Below, piece by piece: positions 45,913-57,856 of a stretch of DNA of 64,000 bases. The position numbers and the translations under genes were made by a program. The DNA comes from Pristionchus mayeri (taxonomy: Eukaryota; Nematoda; Chromadorea; Rhabditida; Neodiplogasteridae), in NCBI GenBank assembly GCA_036245805.1, contig BTRK01000002.1, positions 18,717,067-18,781,066 of the forward strand, given 5' to 3'. Positions within the stretch are counted from its first letter, which is position 1. Every line of letters starts with the position of its first letter. The notes below the pieces were generated by a model. It had not been told where the DNA came from and made no database searches. It saw only the letters and a list, made by a program, of their open reading frames with translations.

Positions 45913-47825
45913 CTAATGCCCTTCAATGGCAAGGGTATCCTCGCCATTGGGGCCAATGACATGATTGAGGAAGTTCTCGTTGGAAATCTCCAGCTTCTTC
46001 ATCTCTTCGTGGATGTATTCAGTGGTCGACTGAATCACCAGATTCGGCACACTGTTCATGGCCAGAGTGAGTCCATTCAGGCACTCCTTCACTCCTTCGA
46101 GCACGATCGAGTGAGGCGATTCAGCCTGCAAATACATCAGTTAGATACACTTGGCATTCCACCGTACTTACAAACATGCCAATCTCGTCAAATATATAAA
46201 ATAACTAACGGCTGCTCTTCTGAGCTTGGCGATCTCATCGAAGAGATCGGAGGCCTTTCCAAGGCCGAAAGTGAGAGGTCCCTGAATTCATGAATAGACA
46301 TTTGCGTAGTATCGTATCTTACCTTCGCCTTCTCGATGAGGTCTTGGGCAAAGGTTCCGTTGGAGACGAGAGTCATCACCTCCTTGATTAGAGCATCAAG
46401 GAGGGTACACTCATCATACATCGTTTTGAGATGAGTCTGAAGGATGTCTCATACTACTCAATAATTAGGCTATCGATATTGTAACGTGTTACATGAAAAA
46501 ATGGCGGAAAGAGGAAGGATACCTTGACGGCGTCTCCCTTGTCATGGACAGCACGAGAGATGAGAGCATTGAAGCCCTTCTTCTTCTTCTTCAGATCATT
46601 CTCGACCATCTACAATGAGGCTGCAATGGTGGAGAGCGAAACGAAATGTTGTACCCAGTCGATGATCTTTCTTCTTTCATCCTCCATTTTCGAAAGAACT
46701 TCACGGATGTTGCCTATCTTAGTATTGATTGTAGTGGCATCTGCAAATAAAATTTTGTATTGAGCATTAACAATGTCGAAACACCGGAACCACTGATGTA
46801 AAAAGTACCTTTCTCAATAGCATTCTTTGCAATGACGTTGTTGAGAATTCCAAAAGTGATCGCAGTTGTCTCAGAACGAGACTTCAGCATTTTGAAAGCA
46901 GCTTCTTGATATTGTCTGATATGTACAAGATGAGGATACGTGTTCAATAATTAACGGAAATGTGGAAAAGTTATAATGAGATACCTGTGTGCAGCGATGA
47001 TCTCATTCTGCATCTCCTTCCTCTCGTCATTCCTCTCCTCAAGAAGCTTCTTCACCGTCTCGGTATGTGACTCGTCCTCAAAAAATATTAGTAAACATTG
47101 ACGAATCGAAGTGATATTACTCACAATCTTGACGATCTTCTCATGGATATTGTGGAGGTCCTCGAGATGGGCTCTACTCTCCTCTTCCTGTTTCTTTCTC
47201 AGCACCTCCAATTCCTTCACCGAGTTCTCGCGAAGAGATTCCAATTCCGCATTTTTCTCCTGGAAAAATACGGTATTTTAACAGTATTTCGCAATGCCAC
47301 GAATTCTCGAAATTCGTACATATCGATTTAGCCTAAATACCTTAAGTCTTTCATCAAACTCCTTGAGATGTTCATTGTGGAACGAGTCGATACTGCGCTC
47401 CTGAGCTCTGAAACAATGCAGAACTAAACTCATTACAATTTCCGAAAACACGAACCTCTTGAGTTGCTCTTCCTCGATCTTGCGGATACTATCCTTCAGT
47501 TGTTCTTCTCTTTCTGCAGCTCGCTTTTGCGCAGCGATCGTCTAAATGAATTTTGAATTACTGAGGAGATCTAAATATTCAGCTGGATATCGGAAGTTGA
47601 TTATTTTTAAACGCAGAACGAATAAGGGTACCTGAGCGACAAGCTCGTCCGACTGTCTTCTGCGCTGTTCCTCATTCAGAGCCTCCTGTCTTCTCATTTC
47701 TTGCAATTGAGCCTGAAGGTAAATTTTAAGTCTGTCCTAATATACTGAAAAAATATGAGTGGCGAATGGAGACTGACCCTGTGCAGCTCGTGCTGCTGAT
47801 TGAGACGAGACTGGCCTTCACCCAT
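45913..47825 (-). CDS. Coiled-coil protein of unknown function (copy 2)
   Basis: Eleven or so minus-strand exons join in phase from MGEGQSRLNQQHELHR (ATG at 47825) through AQLQEMRRQEALNEEQRRRQ, TIAAQKRAAEREEQLKDS, AQERSIDSFHNEHLKEF, an exon with KELEVLRKKQEEESRAHLED, ERNDERKEMQNEIIAAHR, MLKSRSETTAITFGIL, TTINTKIGNIREVLSKMED, MVENDLKKKKKGFNALIS, THLKTMYDECTLLDALIK, GPLTFGLGKASDLFDEIA and a last exon ending GPNGEDTLAIEGH, TAG at 45913. The N-terminal half is a charged coiled coil; the C-terminal third is less charged helix. No catalytic motif is visible. It resembles the 36-44.5 kb gene in layout and gene order, which suggests an old tandem duplication, although sequence identity by eye is low. 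A further 5' exon near 48.2 kb is possible because the first exon follows a good acceptor. Confidence 0.8.
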
Positions 47826-49290
47826 CGAATAACTGCAACAAGGAAAATTAACACGTGCAAGCGTCACCTCACGAGATGCGAATACAAAGTGTCAAAATAA
47901 GGAAAATGAAAAATAGAAAATAATAAACAAGGCAACCAGGTCTCGACACGAAAAATATTGCGAAATCAGTCAATATTTGCCCTAAAATTACAGTACCATA
48001 AGCATTTGAATATGAATATACCGTAATTAAATTTGATCGTATTTTGATTTAAAATCTTTACAAATTTATTTATTAATTGAAAATCCTTGCAAGGTCAACT
48101 AATTATAAATTCGTATTGCAGTTCATTGAGTTATCTACAATCATCCTTGAATATTTCCAAATCTCGCCTAAAATCTCTTTTCCACCCTCATCAGATCTCG
48201 ATTCTTCAGACTCGTTGGAATTCCCTCGAGAGGTGGTGGAGACCTGCAGTCATGGGAGAGGCACAAAGGGAGTGAGAGAGGCGAGGGGAGGGATGTCATG
48301 ATGACTGATCTACTTCTTCCCTTCCTCGTACTCCTCTCTCTTTCCATCCTCTCCTTATCTCTCCTAACTCACTAATTCAGTGCTGGGCACCTGATTTTCA
48401 CGCTCCCCTGAATTCTTCCTTCCTTGGACGGAGATTGTGTGTGGCCTCTCTATGCCCCATTCTATCCCAATACAACCTTTCTCTTGTTTTGCCTATTCCT
48501 TCACATTAATCTCTTCAGTAAATTTAAAAATCAAGGAGATTGGTATGTCGTTATTTTTCCTTCCTATTCTCACTGTTCCTTCAATATTACCTTCATTCAT
48601 GCCGTATTTTGACAGCGGAATTTATTATCGTGCATGCTTCTCGTATGGAAAGGATGAGCGCAAAAGTTTTAAAAAATCCTAATTTGCCATTGTGAAATAA
48701 TCCCATTGAAATCACATCTCCCATTGAAAAAGCTATGCATTGCACAACTCAATCAAGGAAGTTTAAACCGGTTGTCTGATGATATCCAAGGCTAATCTTT
48801 GCTCTCTTAGTTTCTCGAATTTTCCTCCTCAACTTTCATAAATCTTTGTTCCTTCTCATCTCCATTTCATCTTTATTTCATTTCTTTGGTCCATAATCTC
48901 CAGACTTCTCCATTCTCTCTCTTCTACCCTTTGAGTCTCGATTGGCTGTATTTCGTGTCAAATGAGCATAGATGACCCCCTCTGGATGAGACCGAGAAGT
49001 AGCCTCATTCCCTCTGCCAATTCCCTCCTTCTCCATTGCTCTTTGTTTCTCGTCTCGTTGAGGCTCATGCGATCAATCTCCATTTCTTACTATTCCTCAT
49101 TGATCTTTGATCTTGCCTCGTTCAGTCTCGGAATGGAGGAAGATTCTTCCACCCATGCTCTTGTTCACGAGAAGACCCATAAGATCGCCTCTCCCAATCT
49201 GATGTTACCTCTTCTATTTTTCCCCCAGGTCAGTGCTACAATTTAGTGTAATTACTTCTCTTTTTTCCTTTCTCAAATTAAATGCGTGTT
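47826..49290. other. Spacer between coiled-coil gene and GST gene
   Basis: About 1.46 kb without a secure exon. A minus-strand block around 48255-48150 (VSTTSRGNSNESEESRSDEG) follows a tgcag acceptor and could be a 5' exon of the coiled-coil gene; its phase to the next exon was not settled. The rest is TC-rich to AT-rich. Confidence 0.4.
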
Positions 49291-50497
49291 TTATTCAATG
49301 GATGAAATGTGAAACTCCTGATACGAGAATGTCTCTTGATATGGAGGCTGAAGGTGGGATGAGTATGCCTGATTGATCTCCCTCAGAATGGTGAATATGG
49401 TCTGTTCTCGATATAGGGAACGATGCGGGGATGAGAGAAGACCTGCATGAGGAACAGATAAGCACTCCACGGGCATTCTATGCCCTGTGTTGGCAAATTG
49501 AAAATCATATGCCATGATGGAAACACGAAAGTGATTCCTTGAGTATTCCTACCCCCTAACTGTTGCTAGTGAAATATGCGTCATTTTCTTCCCAGATTCA
49601 CATATCTCAATGGGCTTCTCGTTGATGGTCATTCTCTGTTCTATTCTGTCCCCCTCTCCCTCACCTTCCTCTGATGCTCTCTAATCTCTTCGAATCCCTT
49701 GAGTATCTCTCCTCCATCCTTCCCACTCTCATCCATCATCTGCTCCACACAACATCCCAAATGGAGGTCGACGGAGGTGATCGAATTCCCGACCAGCCAT
49801 CCACTCCCGTTCTGCGATTGGTGACTGGCCATCAGTGGATGACCCCCCCCCCCCTTACCTTCTTCAGCTGCTTCTTCATTATCATCAGTAGTTTGTCTTT
49901 GGCAGGAGTGAACACTCGTTCGTACAATTCACCCTGATATTATCTCCCCTCAATGTCCATCACACGAATCTTCCTTCGAACCTTCGATCCGGATACTAAT
50001 CCGACTGCTACGAGATGGAATTCGTCGATGGCATTCAGAAAGTCGACGATGCAGTCAGCGAGGGCGTCCACCTGTGCTTCCTCCATCGGAGTACGACCAG
50101 AGAGGCCTGAGATACCATACCCGTTACCGTAATCTCATTCGACATCACCCACCGAATCGAGTGGCGAGGTATCGGGTGATTGCCTGACTCTGACCCAATT
50201 GCTGATTGTCGAATTCGAGCATTGGAAGTGATCCGAAAGGAGTGCCTGTAGACGGAGAGAGAGAGAGAGAGTGGATGGGAAGGGGGTAGGCTGACTGTTC
50301 TTCAGTTTCGGCCAATCCTCCAACTGCAGTCTCTTGTCCTCAAACTGAACACCAGCCAGATGGAACAGCATCCTGATAAGGGACCTTTTATTGTGGATCA
50401 ATCATATCGATTGTTGAGTGATACATGAATAGACTCACCTTATGGGTTCTCCCCTTCCCCTGATGTAGAAATAGGTAAGCTTGTAGTGAACCTTCAT
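49291..50497 (-). CDS. Glutathione S-transferase, sigma class (nematode type)
   Basis: A cytosolic enzyme that conjugates glutathione to electrophiles; sigma members also isomerise prostaglandin H2. Minus-strand exons start at ATG 50497: MKVHYKLTYFYIRGRGEPIR with the catalytic Tyr in the KLTYF motif; then MLFHLAGVQFEDKRLQLEDW; then STPFGSLPMLEFDNQQLGQSQAITRYLATRF, holding the cis-Pro and the QSxAI glutathione-binding motif. The C-terminal helical domain reads GLSGRTPMEEAQVDALADCI, ELYERVFTPAKDKLLMIM, and NGSGWLVGNSITSVDLHL with the N-capping box and Asp typical of GSTs. The last exon ends at TAA 49291 and its sequence (QAYSSHLQPPYQETFSYQ) departs from the usual KKWIExRPxTxF end. A 46-nt intron with a 12-base G run after its donor lies before NGSGW. 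Length of about 210 residues is normal. Confidence 0.93.
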
Positions 50498-53400
50498 ATT
50501 CTAAGAGTAAGAAAGAAGTGATCAGAGTGGGAGGAAAGAGGAAGGGGGGGAGGGAGGAGGGGCGTTACTCGTGAGAGTCAATTGGTGCTAATCGTCCACT
50601 CTCTTCCGCACTTGAACTGTGCATGACTGCCATCTCTCCTTTATACCTTTAACCCTCTCAAAACTTGTGCGGTTATGTCAACAACTAAGTAGAGAAAGTG
50701 AAGAAACTTTCCGCTACGAACTAGAAACAAACAAAGGAGCCTATCGAGAGTGTTCTTCTTTAAGTTACTTCACATATCGCATGTCTGGAGAAACGATTGC
50801 ACTTTCTCCCGCAAGAAAATAGTCTGGACATGGCTCTCACCAAAATGGGCTTCGAATCCCCTCCTGAGAGTGACTGTTTTCTCCTGAAGGAATGGACGTC
50901 ACAACTTTATTTAGTTCTGTTCATGTCCATTCCTAGAGGAGGTCCCTCTCCCACGAGGAATGCCCACTTAACTGGAAACACTCCAGAAATCATACCATAT
51001 CTCTTTCCCTCTAAGTCTATCAGGTTGCAAAATTCATTCGACTTCGACAGCTGAAATGGGCGAGGGAGAAGAACCGAGGAGTGAGGGGAAGTTCATCTTC
51101 TCCACCAGCTCCTCCTCTCTTCTTCCCTCCTATCAGTGCACGTCTTCCCAATTGTTCCCTCCTTCGTCCATTCCCTCCATTGCCTTCTCTATCCTCCAAT
51201 CTACCTAGAGTGCGTCCCTCTCTCTCCTCTCCCTCTAAGCATCCCGACCAATCCCCCTTTATGCCCCCATTTATCACGTATCCACATTCGTTTCTTGCAA
51301 CATTCGTCACATGAATTCCCTGATTAGGTCAATTTTCCTTCTCTTCGTGGAAGTGAGAATGAGGATGAATCTTCGATGACTGGAATGGAATGAAATCTGC
51401 GTGGGAGAAGAAGGACCATCTCAATTTCCGGCCTCAAGTGAAGGAAGAAGAGAGAGAATGGAAGAGGCGAGGGAAGGGTCAGAAGACTACCAGAATATTC
51501 TCGAGAGATTCCACAAGGGCGTCTCATGCATTCATACCATTCCTTATTCCTTTTCACTTCCTTTACTCTTTTCCTTCGAGAAATTAGTGGACGGTATCAC
51601 TACTTCTCCCTTCTTTCAATAGACCTTCATCGTCCACTCGTTCCACTCGGGAGTTCCTCCCTTCTCTTCCTCCTTCTCAACAATTCTCGACTCTTCGTTG
51701 TCTTCCCGTAGCCAAATTAGCCGCACTTCTGCTAGGATCTCGACTGAGAGAAGGAAGGAGAAGAGGAGGAGGAGAGACATCGATTGGGCCAATCCCCCTT
51801 TTCTCCTGCTGATCCATCCACCATAACACCCACTCTCTCCTTCTATACTCCCCTCCCTCCTCGGATGCCACCACCTCCCCCTCCTCCCCCTCCTATTCTT
51901 CTTCTTCTTCGTACATCCCTCTGCATGCACTATTTTTGCCGAATTCGTCTTCATTCCCAGAGGGTTCAACTCGTTTCATTCTCAAGTTGCGGTTCTTCTC
52001 CGTAGTTTCTCCTCCTCTCTCGGTCCAGTCTCGGCAACTCAATTGCCAGTCATGAACCCACTCTCTTTCTTCTTATCACGAGACTGAGAAAGGAGAGAAT
52101 TCGTACTCTCTCTCTCTCTCTTCACATGGATACGAGTAATCAGATGAAAGGAAGACTGTTTCACGGTCGCTCACGAATCGTAGCTTATTTTGATGGTAGA
52201 TGGGAATCTCTCTCTGTATTCTCCTATCACCTCTCCCTCCTTCTTTCTCTTTCTCCTCGTTGCCTCGACTACCTCCTTCCTCCTTCTGCCTCGTTCTTCT
52301 ATCCGTCGAACTTTCCGCTCGATTGCATCTTTTCTCCCTCCAGATTGATCCCTGTCTCTACAAGGAATTCCCCTCTCTCTCTCCATTCCCGAACGGGACC
52401 AATTCCCCTCCTCTCTCAATCCCATCTCAATCCTCCTTCACTCTCAACATGGGTAATTCGCCGTGGCACACTCAAATTAGTCTCCTTCGATGTCCTTTTT
52501 GAGGTGAGAAGTGTCTCTCACTTCGAGTGTCTCTCCTCCTTCTCCTCCTTCCTCTTCTTCTCTTCACTATTCTTCTCCATGCATTCTCTATCTTCTTCCT
52601 CTCGATGACGTTATTCCTCCGTTCTTCGATCTCTCCATGATTCCTTCTATTCCTTCTGGATCTGACACTCTTCCCTCCATCTCCCCCTCCTCTCCTCGAT
52701 AGCTCTTTGGTCTCACATGCCTATATTCCCTTGCCTCTCTCTTCCATCTAGACTATGACTTCTTCCTCTCTTCTCAATAGAGAGACATTTCGTCCATTCA
52801 CTTACTCTCCCTTGGTCTCCCTTCTCATTTCCCCTTTGACCCATTCTGCACTTCCTTCTTGATCTGTTCCCTCTGACTTCCCCTCATCTTCTTCCACCTT
52901 CGCCTTCGTCCTTCATCCTCTTCACAATACTCCAAGTGCTTCTCTAAATTCCCGCAACAAGACCACCCCAACAGGCCGACCAAGCCTGGTCCAATTGGTA
53001 CTGGTACTAAAACCAGGAGTAAAGGGGCGGCGTCGCCGGCTGGCAACTGAGTGACAACCTATGCCGCTATATGCTATGGATGCGTACACACCGATCAAAA
53101 GACACCTGCGCATGTTCCGCGCGTTGAAAAATACGCTGAAGACGGAACTACCTTTACCTTTACCTTTACCTTTCTCTAAATATCAATTGGCGCCTTCTTT
53201 TCTCTCTGTGTTCGGGTGTAATTCAATTGCCTGTCCCTCTCTGGCAATAATAATTCATACGCCCCCTCTCCTTCTCATTTCTCATCTCGCCTCAATCCAC
53301 AAAGAGCATTCCATCTCTCTTTCATTCACGCTTTTCCATTGTCTCGAGGAGGTCTCATAGATCCCTCTCCCACTCTTCATTCTCTTCATTCCTTCTTCAT

Positions 53401-53884
53401 CGTTCATTCTGCAGTTCCTTCCTCTCCACACAATTTCTTCTCATTTCTAATCACGCTAGGATTTTTGTGCGGTTCAGTCCTTCAAGAGAAAGGAAGGAAA
53501 GAGAGAGGGAGATTTATGTATTCCTCTCCCGAATACACGAGACAAGTCATTGGAGATATGAGGAGGAAGAGTTGCCTCTCTCTGTTGACCGAATCGAGTG
53601 GGAATCTGATGGGAGATACTCCACTTCCTCCACTCTCTCTTCTTCCTTTCTGCATATTTCCCTGAATATTCACCTTTTTGTCTCATGTTTGATCACACTT
53701 TTCTCACGTCTCCACGAGGGACTCCACAATGGGAGGAGATGGAGGGAGAACTCCCCCTATCCCCATGGGGATTATCATCACTCATCTCCAGTGTTGCTCG
53801 TCGCTTCCTTTCTATCGCATTCCCGTCACTGATGAGCCCCAAATGGAATTAAGTAAATTGCAGGTCGAACCAGAGAAAGCAGTG
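50498..53884. other. Long pyrimidine-rich spacer with no supported gene
   Basis: About 3.4 kb. The + strand is heavily C/T-biased between 51060 and 53730, so long overlapping open frames occur on both strands (for example 52126-52608), but they are Ser/Pro/Leu low complexity with no domain or splice pattern. A GC-rich repeat fragment lies at about 52955-53176. The arrestin gene promoter, and possibly a first exon near 53729, lie at the right end. Confidence 0.55.
52955..53176 (+). repeat. Likely 3' fragment of a non-LTR element with a (TTTACC)n tail
   Basis: A GC-rich island of about 200 bp in a C/T-rich spacer contains CGGCGTCGCCGGCTGGCAAC and ends in four TTTACC units at about 53150-53175. 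A unique GC-rich end followed by a short tandem hexamer is how many CR1/RTE-like elements end. The family is not identified. Confidence 0.45.
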
Positions 53885-56827
53885 ATGGATTACATCTCAT
53901 CCTTCGATATTCGCTTAGGTTTGCATTTCTTCGTCTTCAGTGAATCGTAGAGTCTTGGACATGGAATAGTACCCTGACTGAGTTGGAAGGTTCCCTTTAG
54001 GTAAGGAGACGTACTTCGCGGGGGAATCAATCGAGGGGAGTGTACTACTGGAGAACACGGAGAATATCAAGATTAAGGGTGAGAGGAGACAGAAGAGAGC
54101 AATTAGAGAGTCGAGAAGAATTTCCACTCGTGCTCACTCTCGAATTATTAGCATTTAGAGATGAGCTATTATTTCCATCGGGATAATTCGGATGTTTATT
54201 GGTGTGAGAAGTGGAATTCTTCCAGGAATCCGAGTGCTCCTTCGAGGGAAAGTCCATGCGACACTGAAGGTTGTCAAGTCAGGAGAGAGAAGGACTATGA
54301 AGGACGACCAGTATATCATCGATGAGAAGACTGTCATATGGGGAAATGGTGAGAGGCTCTTCTTCTCCTCCTTCGAAACTTCTTTCATCAAGTGGGAAAT
54401 GTCCTTCCCCGCTTGAGTAATTGAGTGAGTGAATGGAAGTTACTCGTTGACACATCATCCATTCCTTCTTCTGCAGACAAGGCAGCAGAGGTGGAAGTGA
54501 TCCCCATCCTCCCTCGAGGAGTCCACCAACTGCCCTTCTCCTTCGAGATCCCCCAAACTGCTCTCCCATGCTCACTCGAGAGTCGATACGGAACCATTCG
54601 ATACTACATCAAGGTAATTGCTAGTAATATGCAAAGAAATAGAATCTGTCTCTTTCCCTCTTGTGATACTAACAAGTTCGTTTTGTAAACGGCAGTCATG
54701 GCACATTGGTTTGGTTCAGCAGCTTGTCATTGTCAATATGGACACCATTATCGGAGTATCCAATTCGCAGCTCAATTCGAATTCCTATGCTCATTTTTCT
54801 ATAGATGAATTGTTATTACAGTGATTTTGTTCACAGGTGATCATCGACATTCCCTACGCTTCTTCCCCTCAGGGAATCAAGTATTTCACTGTGATCGGAC
54901 CCCATATCGATTGCATGGACCAGAAGTATCTGGTGAGTTTATTCGATTAGAAGTATACGTATAAAATTTGTAGTAGTTGAGTAGAAGGCCGTTGCGAACA
55001 CCAAAGGATAGAGTGTAATTGCAGAGTCCTCTGACGGGTCAGGACAGGATGACGACGTGTTGTATGTGCTGCCAGAGGGGAGCACTCGCCATCAGAGTCA
55101 CCATGGACAGGACGGCGTACGTCTGTGGAGAGAACATACGAGTGAGGGCTCAGGTGAGAACTCCCTTCTGCCTCTCGATCGACAGATCGACCTGAACATG
55201 AAGATATTACATACTGGCGAAAGAATCAAAGATCCTTGATGGGATTGACAATAATCAGTGTCCAGAGCGCGGCCCAAGTTGTTTTCGAGAGGCATTGAGA
55301 GATGAATGAGAAGAGGTAGAAATGAGTGATTGCAGGTAGAGAATCGGCAGCCCTCCCAACAAGTCATCAATATCAAGTTGATACAGGTTGGTTGATGTCA
55401 GAAGAAGGATAGTGAACAATTGTAGACAAGAAAGAGTTATTTGAGTGGAGAAATTCATAGATGTTTACGAAGAAATGAATAACATAAAAAATAAGATGCG
55501 TATTCACTGTCATATTCATTCACTCATGCATACTTATAATAACGTGCTAAATGCCTTAGTTGCAGCACGTGGAGTACTTCATCGACAAGGGAGTTCTGGG
55601 GGAGAGCAAGAGTCTCGTATGCACTGTATTTGAGCACAAGTGAGTACATCTTAAGGGTTTTCAAGGAGTTGCCTCTCTTCTTCGATCTGATATTGTTGGC
55701 TAATTTATTGTGGATACGAGGATGGATATTGACATAGAAATGCTATCTGCAGATCTCCTCCGATCGCAGCGAACACAGCAGGGAAGTATGACTCGACCCT
55801 CGAGACGCCCATCTGTCTCCCCGTAGTCCCTCCTACTCTAGTGGGAGTGTGTAGACTAGTGCAGATATACTACAACCTAATGGTGACTCGTCCCTTCCTT
55901 CTACTCCTTCAGAACGAGAAGATATGAAGTGGAATTGATCGTGAACTTGAGGTTTGTCTGGAAGACGAGAAAGGCAACGAATCTCTTCCTCTCGACTTTC
56001 CCCTCACAGTGGCAACTCTGCCCTACCACGTACCCAATACTCCCATGCCACTCATCGATTACGGTGAGTGATTGAATGAGAGAGTGAGAGAGTGATCGAT
56101 GGGAAGGAAAGAAGAAGGGGCTTCTTCAGAGTTCTGCTCCAATCACGTCGAAGGAGGGAAGTATGTGTCACCCGAATTCAGACTGGGACAGGTAAGGAGA
56201 ACTATTCAAATGAGTCCCTTTGTGAGAGAATCTGACAGTTCAGTGGAGATCTGGAACAGTACAAAATCCTGATGCAAAGAGAAGCGATCGCTGGCAATAA
56301 GCCAGCCTTGCTCACCTCATAAATCTGCAGGTGTACGATGGAGAAGATGGAGAACAAAGAGAGGAGGAGATCGTCCTCTATCGACCAGTCTACGTCAAGA
56401 TAGCAGATAGGAGGGCGATTCGATTGAATAAGGACTTCAAGGGATCGGTTAGTTTCTCCCAGATAATCCAATTGAAATGTTCTTCAACTTTTCTTCGGTT
56501 TGGACAAATAATATATTTGAGCATGCTCACATGGCTGGTTCGATGCAGTCAATTCTGACTGATAATGGAGGGAGGAGGAGGAGTGGAGCAGCGACTCCCA
56601 CCATTGTCACTGGAAGGAAACACGATGAGGAGATGGCACAAGAGGTACTCACCAGTTTTCCCAATGAAGAATTTGAAATAAAATGGAACTGAAAAAAAAA
56701 ATATTTTTTAAATTTCCGATTTGAATAACTGCAGATAATCGAGAAGGTGTCAGCAGCAATAGAGAAGATAGAATTGAAGGATGAGACCCGTCCTCTGATC
56801 AATGGAGGTCCTCCCGACAATAAATGA
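53885..56827 (+). CDS. Arrestin domain-containing protein (alpha-arrestin, ARRDC/arrd type)
   Basis: A cytoplasmic adaptor that links membrane cargo to ubiquitin ligases and endocytosis. The start used is ATG 53885, MDYISSFDIRLG; an upstream exon from about 53729 cannot be excluded. The arrestin N domain runs KETYFAGESIEGSVLLENTE, GIRVLLRGKVHATLKVVKSG and PILPRGVHQLPFSFEIP, then SLESRYGTIRYYIK and VIIDIPYAS. The C domain has a CCMCCQRGALAIRVTMDRTAY block followed by CGENIRVRAQVENRQ, QHVEYFIDKGVLGESKSLV, PPTLVGVCRLVQIYYNLMV and LPLDFPLTVATLPY. The YxxGE..xG motif, the RYGTIRYYIK strand and the TVATLP strand are the arrestin-fold signatures. The tail carries LYRPVYV and a helical end, but I see no clear PPxY motif. 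The stop is TGA at 56825-56827. Introns are short and phases agree throughout. Confidence 0.93.
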
Positions 56828-57856
56828 ACTGAATCAATATTATTTAAAAACTTGCATCTGAAGTGGCTAACCAATGACTGATCTCTCCATTGAAATGGAC
56901 GTCATTCTGAATTCAGCGACCTCACTTTGATTGCCCATTTTCACCCTATTTGATTGTGAATTTGTGATATCATTTCATTCTGTTCTTTAACATTCTATTC
57001 ACTTCTACGGATCGATAATTCCTCTATGCATTCACCCCATTCATAACTTATTCCCATTTACTGCAAATGTGCGAGCTTACATATTTTGTGGTTGAATGTT
57101 TTATAAATGTTACCCAGATTGTCCGATCTTTACAATATCAGAAGAATCAAACATAACTACATACACATCCAACAACACCATCTTGGAGGATAACCAAGAA
57201 GACGTTCCGAGGAACGGATAAATGCGGATTAGAAAAGAGCGGCTTCAAAGATCAAAGTCCATGCCTGAATGACAGAATGAGTGGAAGTGAGTGGCAGAGA
57301 CCACGTTGAGAGGGAGTGTTAGCAATCCTACTGACAAGGAATAAAGTCGTGCAACTGCGGACAAATATACATCGAGTGTCCATCGTACTGCATCTAATCA
57401 GGCAGTATGAACAAGAAGAGCCGAATAGAGAGTGCATTATAGATTCCCTTCTTTTTTCGCATGCTAACGTTAGATATTTAATGTTGTCAAATATGTATTG
57501 ACTGCCTACTTTTACTCAGAAGTACCATCATCAACGTATTTAATCTCCATGAGCTATTGAAAAGAGTTTCATGTAAGCAATCGACAAACCTTTTCCTAAG
57601 CAACTTTTCTGTTATTCATATAACGATAAATTGATGTTATCAAAACGGCTTTTGATATTTAGAGACAAGTTCATTGAGAAGCATTTATGGAAAATCACGT
57701 GATATTATTAGATGGGGATGAGAGTGGAAGACACTGGGAAGTCATGGATATGCTCGATTCTCGGGAATGGAAGTAATTCAATGAAATGTGTAGGAGGACC
57801 TGATGGGACACACGGAAGGGAAAAGGCGAAAGCGTTGATTCGGGGATTTTGCAGCT
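56828..57856. other. Convergent spacer between arrestin and cuticlin genes
   Basis: About 1 kb of AT-rich sequence forming the two 3' flanks. No exon, RNA gene or repeat was recognised. Confidence 0.5.

Noticed and set aside
52126..52608. 160-codon frame in the spacer
   Set aside because: It is Ser/Leu/Pro low complexity produced by TCTC repeats, with an open antisense frame as well and no domain.
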